The notes beneath the pieces were generated by a model. The model saw only the letters and a list, made by a program, of their open reading frames with translations, had not been told where the DNA came from and ran no database searches. The position numbers and the translations under genes were made by a program. From Phyto melanocephala (Eukaryota > Arthropoda > Insecta > Diptera > Rhinophoridae), in contig OW799237.1 of the NCBI GenBank assembly GCA_941918925.1, positions 1,221,201 to 1,285,200 of the forward strand: DNA of 64,000 bases. The letters run 5' to 3'. Shown piece by piece: positions 28,701-40,700 of this stretch; within the stretch, counting starts at the first letter, position 1, and every line of letters starts with the position of its first letter.

Positions 28701-31700
28701 GAAAAAAATTAGATCGACTTTAATCGCAGAATAATAATAAGATGACTTAATGTAAAAATATTGCTGCATAAAATAAATTTGAATTAAGAATTGTGCGAAT
28801 GAGTGAGATAACGCAGGCAAAAAAGGCAGAGGAGTGTCAAAGTGTTCTTGCCATACGATTATAAATAAAAAATTATAGATTTCTCCTTAAATAAGGATAA
28901 AAGTCATAGTAATAATAATTATTAAAACAGTTCATAAAAAAAATCAAATAGTAATAAGTAGAAGCGTCAATATTTTTTTAATTACACACATACTTATCTT
29001 AAAAACCAAAACAAAGACATTCAAATAAACATGGGCCAGTATTTGAACCAAATGGCAAGATTGACTGATATTTTAATTCAGAGTGAAAAAAATTAAATAA
29101 AATTTGTGTATACTTGAAAAATTTCTTTCAAAATTGTTTTGACGGTAAACAAAAAGTAAAAAATTTTTAACAGAAAATAAATATTTTTAAAAATTTTTGA
29201 TTGTCTGTCTGTCTTTCTATCCATCTTTCTAAGCTCAGTTGACTCAAAAACAACTAAATGGATTTTGATAAAATCTAGTACGGTAGTACCTAGATACCTG
29301 AGAGAATATATAGGGTATTTCTGATTCTGAAATAAAATCTTGATTCTAACAGAAAATAAAAAAATGTTCAAATAAAATGGTTTTTAATGTTAAAATCTTT
29401 TAAAATTGAAATTCATTAATGGACTATAAGTTTAGTTTATAGCTATCAAATTTAAGGAGTTAATAAATTGATCTTATCATTTGTAAAATTATTTTAATTT
29501 CACATTCACCATCCTTAATTATACATAACATTGTTAAAACTGTTTACACACCAAAGCTCCATAAAGTGTCTCTAGCAAAAAATTTTATTGGAATACAGTT
29601 TTAGAGAAAAAATAAATTTTGTTTTAATTAAGACCCATTTTGAAATCAATTAGAAATAATAGGACAATTTTTTGGAATTTTATCTTAAACCTAAAACTGC
29701 AATTTTTTCTTATTAATTATAATTAAAATATTTACTTTGTTAAAAATTAAAATTAAACCCCAGTTCCTTATATTCCTGGAGTAGTTAGAAGAGCTTACAT
29801 GTCGTTTTAATTAGTTAAAATAAATCTAACAATTTTAGAGAACTAATCAAGTCACAAATTTTTTCACAACCTTGAACTAGCTAATGTAACAACCAGTGCT
29901 CTCACTTCATACAATACATATATAATTACATATATCGTATGTAAATAATTGGTTGGCTTTTTACGCAGCCAATAAATAATTGATGACACGTGTGATTTTC
30001 AAGTTACATATCAAATTTCACATAAATATATATTCTAACGTTTTTTGTTCAGCTTTTCTTTAACCAAAAACTTTTCTAAAATTATCCACCTGCACATGTA
30101 TGTATATATGTGTGTATAGAAAACAGTGTAATAAAAGTATTGTGTCCCAGCAAACAATAACTGTTGGCTGTTAGTAGTTATCGAAAGAAATCTTAAAATG
30201 CTTACGAATTAGAAGACTTTAATTTGCAATGCCCTTCACTTAGTAGCACTCTAATTTTAAACTTTTATTTTAGTAGTATTTAGTTTATGTTACTCGTGAC
30301 AAAATTAATAATTTTTATTCACTGCCATTGCTACCGCATAAGTGTAACATTTTACAGACTGAAATAACAGTTAACTGACTGAGATACTGCTGGGTATATT
30401 TAGATTATACCCGTATTTGTATTTTCATTGACAGTCAGCCGATGGCGGTACCTGACTACTCGGGAGTGTCAAGAAACAGTATTGCGTTCGATCCAGCGAA
30501 GAATAGAATTCTTTGCAACTCAGAGTAGATTGACACATTCACTATCCGCACAGACTATATGGTTTGTGGAGACTGCTACTTATCAAATAGCAAAAGAGAC
30601 TTGGTCGTTGGTCGAACGAGGGTACTAATGCGTCTCTTCACCTTCGAATTTAGGGATCCCTTACTATACACGATATAAAGTGTACATACTAATAGATAAA
30701 ATTTCCCTTTCAATGACCTCTGCAGAAGTTCTTACAATTAAAAGAAGGTTGAGACTGTGTAACATATTCTCTGTCATGGCCCAGTTATGGTGGGACTTAG
30801 ATCTCGGCATTTGAAAGAAAGTTTTCTTTACGATGTTGAGAGTGTATCTAACATTGATATTAAGAGAATACGATCGTTTCTTTGTACATAGCAGGATTTA
30901 GATTGCAAAGAATTTAAAGAAAGGGACTATCTACACGTGACATTCTTCGGATCATCAGTTTGCTTAACGTAATTTAACCTGCTTAATGCCATAGAGAAGT
31001 GCCTTTGTGATTGCTATACTATAAGGAAATATACAATCACTAAAAAATTTGAGTTTTAGCGCATTTATATGAAAAAGTTATGAAAATTTTTAGCTACTTA
31101 TTGCGAACAGCAAATCATTAGTCACAAGTAGAAAGACCGTAAATAGTGCAAACAGAACATCTTAAAAATTTTACTTTAATGATAAGAAAACCTAAAAATT
31201 TTTCTATCTCAGCATACACATGTTGCTTGTTGAAAAATAACCGTGTTTTGTACACTGTAATAATAAGATCCCCTTAATTGCTTTTTGATGCTATACCTTA
31301 AATTTAACACAATTTTAAATGTCAAACCAAGAATTAAAAAAAAAAATAAAAAAATCTTAAATCTATTCTAATCACACTGCATGTTTTAAACATTGAAAAT
31401 ATGTTATAGAAACCTGAAGGTAATTCAAACAAAATTATCACTACTAATCGGATTAAAAATATTACAATAATATTTTTGTCTCTGCTGGTTGAGGAAATTT
31501 CGAAAATGGTCAATGAACATGAAAGTGTTTTAACAAAAACGAGTGAAAGGAAATTGTTAAGTATAAAATGTGTATGTCAAACAAAAGTTGAAATATTTAA
31601 GCAGAGAATTGGAATACAGAATAGTACTTTAATTTAAATATGTAAATGTTTCGAACAGAGTGTAAAGTGATGTTAGTTTGGATTATAAGTTGTTGTTTTT

Positions 31701-34700
31701 CGTATAAGACTTTTAACATATTTTACATATTTAGTTTGTCATATAAAATGGTTCTGGTGGCTTATGTTCTTACACACTATAGTGAAGTAGAAAAATAAGG
31801 CATTATTCGCTTGTGGTGCTGTTAGTATCTTCTATATTAACAACAATCATATATAATAAAGCAAAATCATATCGTATTATTTAAGAACGGCTGAAACGAT
31901 TTCGCAATTTTTTTTATTTTTATTTTTTTTTTAATTTGTCAGAACTCATCTTAGGAAAAATAGACTACGCCCACTTTTGCTATTTTTTGTTTAATAATTT
32001 TAGAAACTTAAGAATGGTTCTTATGAACATTCCCCTCCAATACGAAAGTACCTAAAGTCTTTAAAATTTGTGTCTGGTTTCTAAATTGCAGGTTAAATAG
32101 TTGAGCTTAAAATGAGCTGCAAAAGAATAAAAGGCGTGGCACCTTTTATAAAAAGAAAACACATATGATGAGATATTTAGAAAAGTGTTACGTCTATAAT
32201 CCTAAAATTGTTGTGTATTAGTTTTATCTTAATTGTCTTATTCCAATCAAAAGTTCATACCATGACAGCAGCGGAGGTGATTCTACACATACAAAAAAAA
32301 AAAACGTATTTAAATAAAATAATATGATTTATATCAGGAAAAATATATGTGAGAATTTTCAATCTTGGCATTAGACATTTTAATAAAAATTGTATATTGT
32401 TCATTCGAATAATTTGATAAGAATAAATAAAGGGGCGTGAAACTTTCCATATAAAGAAAGTATATAAATGGCATATCTAAAAAACGAATTGTTACAGAAT
32501 TTAAATGCTCTGTAATTGGCTAAGATATTAGTTTAATTTTCTGAGCACAATATCGATAGAATCAGAGCAGAGGTTATGATGCATCATTGTCACTTAGCAA
32601 CTTACCCAAATATCATAAAACCATAAAATACATTTGATGTAACCTATAGAAAACTGTACTCTCTATTTGGTTATAACTTAGTACCGGATACTTTTGATAA
32701 CCTTTTAATAACCGGAGCAGCATACGAATGAAATTATTGCATACATAATAGATAGCGAAAATAATACTAAAATTTATCTCCTAATAAATACAATGCAAAA
32801 ACTTTTGTTGGGGCTAGCAAAGAGGGCCGTTTTTTTGCAAGCATTTAGACGCAAATCGCAGATTGTGCTGAATTATTTTTCATATAGAATATGTGATTTT
32901 AACAAACTTTTGGATGAAAAGAAAATCTTATTGTTTCTGACTCCCATATAAAAGTTGCTCCTGAAAGTTAGTTTAAAATTTACTGCAAAAAAAATTTAAA
33001 AACAACAAAAGGCTCACTTTCAAATTTAGTAAAACTTGGCTGATAATTTCTTAAAGTTACGGAGAGGAGTCCCTAAGTAAAAAAATTCAGGTTTTTTGTT
33101 TAATACCAAGCGAAATGTGAATTATTCCGAATTAATGCCTAAAAGCAAATGATTACTGTAAAAGGTAGTTATGCCAAATAGAAGAAAGACAAAATTAAGC
33201 AACACCCAATCTAAAATTTTTGATTTAAGACACTTTTGCCTTACATAACATAATTAACTCTGCTACTATTTATATAATTCCCTCACCGAAAATTATTTTA
33301 CTCTCTTTAAATGGGTAAAAATTTATTTAATAAATTTATATTTTGTACATTGTGATGCAGGGTAACGAATAGTCGGATTGGTCTAGTTTAAACTTTTTTA
33401 ATTGGTTTTATTTACTTGTATTTTTTTTTAATAATTTTTTCGGTTGGTAACACATTTATACTTTTAATTAATTTGAACATCCGATTGAAGGCCTCTCTCT
33501 AAATAATTTTTAAGAGACCAAGCACATGTTAAACATGGATTTTATACATGTTTAATGGGTTTTTCAAAAGTTGTTTGTTTTTCTTTTTTATCCCTCTTTC
33601 ATTTGTGTTTATAGCTTGTTAGTTTTTCTTTTTTTTAACCATTTTCATATTTTTTTGTGAATGAATATATTTTTTTTGTTAAATGTGTAACATTAGATAT
33701 TTGTGACAAATTTATTAGGTTTTCCTTTTTTATTACTAGTTTTCTTATGTGTTTCTGTATACGGTACTGTGTTTGACATATTTAAAATATGTATTTGACA
33801 CGTGCATTAAATTGTTTTGGAAATTGCTTTTATGTCAGATTTAAGTATATCGAAGTGTGTTAAGTTACATACATATTTTAATGTAAAAGTTTGTGAAAAT
33901 TAAATGTAAAATTAGCAAATATTAAGATAAGGCATTTTTTTTTTAATATTTTGTCTGTTATAAATTCCTATGTACTAAAAAATTTGTAGGATTTTTTAAC
34001 AAGAATTGATTGCTTTTTGGGAGTAGTAGATTTCAATTATAAAATTATTTTTATAACTGAGTGGATAAGGTGGTTTGTAGGGCAAATTTACACCGGGGAA
34101 TTAATAAGCACAAATGATCAAATAAGCCTTCGCACCAATTACGTATAAATATTAAATATTTATTAAGTTTGACTTTTTGTTTCAGAAATTTTGTTAAAAA
34201 CTAAAAAAGTGTTATAATTTCCAGATTACAAAAAAAATCAATAAATTGAACAGAAAATATTATTGTTTTTTTGGCAAAAGTTTTCTTACACATTTAATGT
34301 CTTTAGGAAAAGGTCTAAATTTCTTTCGCAATAACAATAATCATTATTAGCTTTATCGTCTATCGCTGTATGCAGGCTTTCTTTAATTTTACTTCACCTT
34401 GATTTTTTACCTTATCTCTAGGTAATTGCAATAAAATTTTATTTTTAAATTTCCTGTAAAATATACCAAACAATCGTTTTGAAAACCACATACATGTCCC
34501 CAAAATGTATGTGATGTGAGCCAAATAGATTACAATCGATACCAAATGCTATTTGCTTCATTAAACTTTATTTCAATCACAGAAATTACCACGCAACCAC
34601 AGATACAACATGAGGACTTTAAACAAAAATATTTAATTTTGTTTTTCTTTTAACTAAAGCCCAGTTCAACTATTAATGTAAGTAATTTGACAAAATTCAA

Positions 34701-37700
34701 CTATTAAAATAAGTAATTTGAAATTCTTCTTCGGTTAAGTTCCCTTGTAGGGTTCTTTGCTCACACAGCAGCCAGAAAAATTTTTACTAATTTTTTTCTT
34801 CTTTTAAAATTTAAATTTTATAGAAGAGATTTCAAATATGTCAAAAATTTATTAGAATACAAAAAAATGTATTAAGAAATGCAGAACCCCATTAAATTAC
34901 TCAACATACTTTTATTCTTAAAAAAAAAAAACACAAAAATTTACCAAATTCCTCAATTTAAAAAAAATGTTTGTTAGAATGTTCATCATTTTAAAATTTT
35001 TTTTTAAATATATTTTTTATTCTTTAAATCTTTATGAAAAAAAATTCTGTTTCACATTTATTCAATATTTTCTAAAAGTATTAAGGAAAATCATTAAAAC
35101 CATGGATATAAAAAAAACGCTCGATTAAAGCTACTCAATGTGCTGTTTCTTGTTTAAAACAAACGTAAACTAAAGAAAAATGTTTACAAGAATTAAAGCA
35201 CCTTTTTTCAAATAATATAAAAGTTAATGATTCTAAATAAAACAAATAAATTGTGTTTTCAACATTAAAAAAAGGCTCTGAAAATACCCAGCCTTAAACA
35301 TATAGCAGCTTTACACGCACAAAAGTATGCCACGATTTCTACAATACAAGCTAAGAGACTTAACGATCTAACAACAGTTTTTTCTTTTAATTTATCACCG
35401 GGATTGTATTTTTTTTTTGTACTTTTTCTACACACTTTTTGTAGAGCAAAGTTCTTTATACTTTACGATTATAAACACTAACACTCATTATTTTTTCTTT
35501 ATATTTTTTTTTTTGTAAAAATTGTGAAAAAAAATTTAAAGTTAAACGAAATAGCTGTAAAGAAATCTATACCTGTTTTATTTCAAAATAAATAGCCAAC
35601 ACTTAAATAAACGTTTTATTTCATCTTCTCTCTTTCCTTTTGCTTTTTAATATTTTTTCTCCATTTTTTCCATCCAACACAAACGCTCAAATGCCAGTAG
35701 TATTTCGTCAGGGTGAAAAAATGTGATTTAAAAGGTACAAAACCGTAAAACTTAATACGTTAATATATCAAAAATCCAACAAGAACAATAACTACAACGG
35801 TTATGGTCGCTGCAGCCAAGTTAATTTTTAACACACTAAATACCTTCTTTCTCTATCTTTCTCGTATTGTGAAATATTTTATCAAATGTGTGCTAAAGTG
35901 TAGTTAAACATAGTGTTGCTGTATTGGTGGTCTATTGTTTTGTGTGTAAGTAAGCTTCTTCTATACATATTTTTCTTATTGTCCTTAAACGCTGAGAATG
36001 ACAAATGAAATATACTTGTATTTGGCACAATAGAAATCAAGGCAAATTAATATTAATAGAACAGAATTCTGTTACCAATAAATGGTTTTGCTTAGTAATC
36101 TGCAAAAATAAAAAAAAATAATGGAGCCATATGGCTCCAAAATGTCATAAGACTGCTGGCATTGTCAATATATTATTCTGCCAAAAGTTAATAGGAGTAT
36201 GGAATGTACAATGAAACAAGTGTTTGTTTGAATATTATAGAAATTAATTATTCGGTGACTCAAAATTTGTAAAAATTCCAGTTTGAGATCTTTAAAAATA
36301 ACTAAAACCAAAACGAATTTAGTCAAAATTAAAAAAATAAATACGAAAATTCATAAATTTTCAATCTCACTCTACCCATTTTGCTCTTAAAGACCTTCTA
36401 GAAGGTCTCTGAACTCCTTTCTAAATATTCTATAGTCATTCTAATTCTCCTCCTTTTAGATGAAATGAAATATGTAAATTCTTATGTGTGTTTTTTTATT
36501 TGAATACTTTGAGCAGCAACGCAAAAAATTATGAAAATTTTACTAAAAGAGTTAAAAGAAAAAAACATTAATAAAATATTAAGCCATGTCCTTGTGTCAC
36601 ATGCATTTTATAGTCAACCATTTTGAAATTAAATTTTCAATCAAATAGAGTAGCAGACACACTTAGAGTGGAGAGGCCTAACGGAAGGAACTAAGGATAC
36701 AGTATGTAGTAATGAACTAATAACTGAATTAAATTTAATAGGAAAAGAATTAAAAAATCTATATAAAACTTTGAAAGGATTTAATAAAATTAGAAAAACA
36801 TCTTGTTCAAATTTAAAAATTTAAAAGTTTTCACAAAAAGGAATTTAAAGAAACCTTAATCAGAAAGTCTTCTAGTGGCCCCGTTACTAGGAGTAAGTGT
36901 GAACGCACTTACTCTATATCTTAATGCGAGTAAAAAAATAAATGAGTTATGACTCCTAGGTATGAATTTTTTTGTATGCAGACAGTAGTTGTCAAGACTA
37001 GGATCAGGGTGAGCTGTCTGGCGTTACTCTAGAAGACACTATAGGAATGTGCGAATAGATGAGCTAAACAATGCAAACGTAGTCGCACGTTGGGTCTCTC
37101 AAAAGCAAGGATTCGAAAGTAGCAAACCAGGTGGCGTGGACAGGACACTTGCAGAGCAGCCAGGTATACGTGGTTCTCATTTGATATCAAGCGCAAATCG
37201 CAACTTACGCGTCGGAATCGGAAACACATGTCGATATCGGGACCGGAAGGACATGACGGGGCACTGGATGCTAGGAATATATGAAAGGCGTCTCGGATTT
37301 TCGCAGAATTTCCTTCACGTCACAGCTTTATGGATTTGGAGAAGGATGAATTGGTTTTTCATCTTCTCTGCGACAAGACAGTTCCGGTGTAGTGAACTAT
37401 AACGATAACCAACGTGAACTGTTTTAAACAAATAAGTCCCATGATTTTTTTTTTGATGGATTATCGAAATAGCACTTGATATACTTTTATCTAAGTATTA
37501 TTCTGAGTATTAGTTTAAAAAAACGAGGCAAATTTGCTCTTGTCAATAGACCCTCTATAATAAATAATCACACCTTCTTTATTGAAACGTTTTAAAGATA
37601 AAACTTTTAAGGGAATCAAACCAAGATATAAGAACTCGTAGTTATCAATACGTTCTCTTGAATTGCAGTAGAATTTTCAGTCGTTGCAACATTATCTTAT

Positions 37701-40700
37701 AAAACTTTAACGACTTATACTACAGTGTACACGTAGCTTAAGCCTACTAGATCTATAATCATCACGTTGTAAATGCTGTATGTTAAATATCATGAAGGCT
37801 ATATATTGGATTCCTTTCATTTAGCGAAGGACTGTTAAAGCAAACTGACCTCTTTATTAGTTCCCTCCTCATTCAGGAGAAAACTATGTACTTTATTCGA
37901 GAATATCGAGCAAATTGCTTTTCCTTTAGATAGAAATCCTTATGTTACACATTAATAGACATTTATTCGAAAATATTTTCGTCCTATGGAGTTGATAAAG
38001 AGATTCCAGTAAAATTTCTTTTGGTAGAAATTCGATCAATAACAAATGTCATAATTCTCCCTCCGAATAACCACCCTAAAAAGCTTCCGATATCAAGGCA
38101 TTTTCAAACAAAAAATCACTTTCTTCAGAACTTGAAAATGTAGGCAAAAATGTAGGAAAATATAACACGTAGCAAAAAGAAAATGTGAGAAAATAATACC
38201 CCCCTTATTATTTTCAGGAGCAAAAAAAATTAAATAAATAAAATAGAAGTAAGTAGCAACTTTGTATTTTTCTATATCGTTGTTGGCCTCAAAAACATGG
38301 CTGGCGGTGGTGTAATGTTGATACTCTTTTGTTATTATGGTTCGTTAAGTTTAAGGATAACTGGCAGACAGACAACAACAGTGCACAAGTACACGTATGT
38401 AATGGTTAGCAACTAAGTAGGTATTTGTGTATTTATACATTTTTCAACAAGCACACATACATGCTCATATACGTAAATACCTGAATGAAAACGTAGAGAA
38501 TTTATAGTAAGAACACAATAAAAATAAAAGACTTACCGTTAACAAATCCTTGCGTAAAATATTTTTCAAATGCAACACATTGCGCACTGTACCATCTGGC
38601 AGGACTTGAAATGAATCATCGACCAAAGCATGTTCACGCCACCATGAAACACGAGGTGGTGGTATGCCACCACTCGATAAACATGTTAAATTAATGCTGT
38701 CACCTTCTAAATAGGGACCGGCTGTTTGGTCTCTTACAGCCGCACCATTGTGATCCAATATTGTCAGTTGTGTGGGTGGTACTAAAAGGAGAAAAAAGAA
38801 AATAATAAAAAATAAATAAACGAATACAGTCGACACAGACAGAAGTGCAAAATAAATATAAACGGCAACAAACATTTAATTTATGAAGAGAACATATTTG
38901 AAAAAAAAAATCCGTTTACAACAAAACGTAGTAAAACATACCAAAATAGAGAAGCAAAATAAATAAATGGAATAGAATAAACCAAGTGAAGATAAATTAA
39001 TAAATATAAAGGTTAGATGGCAGTTACAGTATTTCAAAAAAAAAAAAAATAAATACTTAGAGCTTAACAAGGATATATCAATGTATGTATGGCAACGTAG
39101 ATAAATACTGTCTGTCTTTCAGGGAACGAAAAGTGAAAACACCCATTAAGATACTGGACATAGATTTATTTATTCATTCCAACCAAAATAAATTAACAAA
39201 AAAAAAAACTCATTCTTTTCCAACACACAATAAAAGCTTTAAGCTGTGTAAATAATATTAAAATTTTTTTTCATTTCCTCTGACCTGACCGATAAAAGTG
39301 GACACCAAGAGGCGTAAGCAAGTATTTAACAACTTTTTACAATTGTGCAGCAAGGAAAGTTTGAAGCAAAACTTAGCAATTTATCGCGTTGTTTTAAAAT
39401 AATAAAACAAAATTTCACACTGAAACAACATTTTGATTAAGTTAATTATTAAGAGCGAAAATGTATCAAATTGTTTCTAAAAAATAATTAGAGAAAGACA
39501 ATGCTAAAAGTTTTAAAAAAATGTAGCCACATCAGACAAGTTGTTTATTTTCCTAACTTTAAATTTTTGTAAAAAATGGCATATGGCATATCTAAGTTCT
39601 TAAACTAAAAATTTATTTTACATCAATTATATAATAAAAATGCGAGATCCTATAAAAGTTTCAGCTTTTATTTTAAAAAATTTTCACAACATAAATTTTT
39701 TCAGATCTTTGGATTTATTTTTATCTGGGACCATTTTCCACCGTTCTAACAACATATGGATTCTGCGCCAAAAAATCTGCAGAGAAAGCATTCAGTATCG
39801 ATCAAAACAAATAGTAGGTAGACGGGAAATGTCTGGTCTGTAAAGCGGGTGAGGTCACTTATCTATAAATAGATTTTCAACATGCGGCCAAATATTGTCA
39901 TGCTGTAATATTGCGGTTTCATTTTTGGCTGGGCATTTTGAGCCCATAATCACTTCAAACAAATCAGTTGCCTTCTGTGATAGTCTGGCCAGTATACAGT
40001 GTTATTTTATTCCCACTAAATATAAATTATCACTTTAGCGCTATGAATATTTAATTGTCGATTGGCTGGGCTTTAAATATGGCCTCTTATGCTTCGTCTT
40101 ATCGTAAAAATCCATTTTAATCGCAACTAAGAATTCGGTACAGAAACTATTTCGGACTTGTAAAATCGTCTTTCAAGGTCTCTCGGCTTCAATTTGTATG
40201 ATACCTAAATACCATGCTTTTGGATGAATCCTTCTTTATTGCAAAGGTTTTAAGATTGCTGCCTGTGTAGCTCTAATCGAATTCACAAGCTCCTGTTGAG
40301 TTCGACAACAATCTTAATGGAGCCACGCCTACATTGGATGATTTTAAAATTTGTTAACTGATCAGGGTGACCTTCGTCTTTCGCGTCAATGTCACCATAT
40401 CTAAACTGTAAATGATGAAAGCGATGGACACATTGGCGTAGCTGAAAATAGTTAATGGGGGCAACTTAAAACTTAAAAATGTTTTTCTGGGGAGGCAAAA
40501 CTTAAACTGAATTAATTTTATATGTATATTAAATGTAAACAAATGCTTAAAACAAATGCTTTAAAAATTTTTAATGGTTTAGCTTCGCCCTTGATGGAAC
40601 ACATTCACCATGAGATTCGGTCGGCAATTGATATTATTTAAATGTAAATTTTTTTAATAAAAGAGAAAACCTTGTCGCATTTACGCATTTTAGCACAAAA

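Larger units (their letters stand above)
25473..38536 (-). other. 13-kb intron within Ig2
   Basis: GTAAGT at 38536 to TTGCAG before 25472. It contains non-LTR remnants at about 30420-30970 and 36980-37510, palindromes at 36122-36139 and 36391-36408, microsatellites near 27212-27252, and a weak repeat-like patch at 29195-29350. Large stretches (25.5-27.2, 27.3-29.1, 31.0-36.1 kb) show no supported feature. Confidence 0.85.

Noticed and set aside
37049..37402. 117-codon plus-strand ORF
   Set aside because: Neighbouring frames and this one together read as a broken non-LTR ORF2 C-terminus, so it is not a gene.
38782..38875. Hydrophobic N-terminal stretch before PPTQL that looks like a signal peptide
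   Set aside because: It is intron read-through upstream of a good TTTTAG acceptor, and the Ig1 exons upstream splice in phase to this exon.
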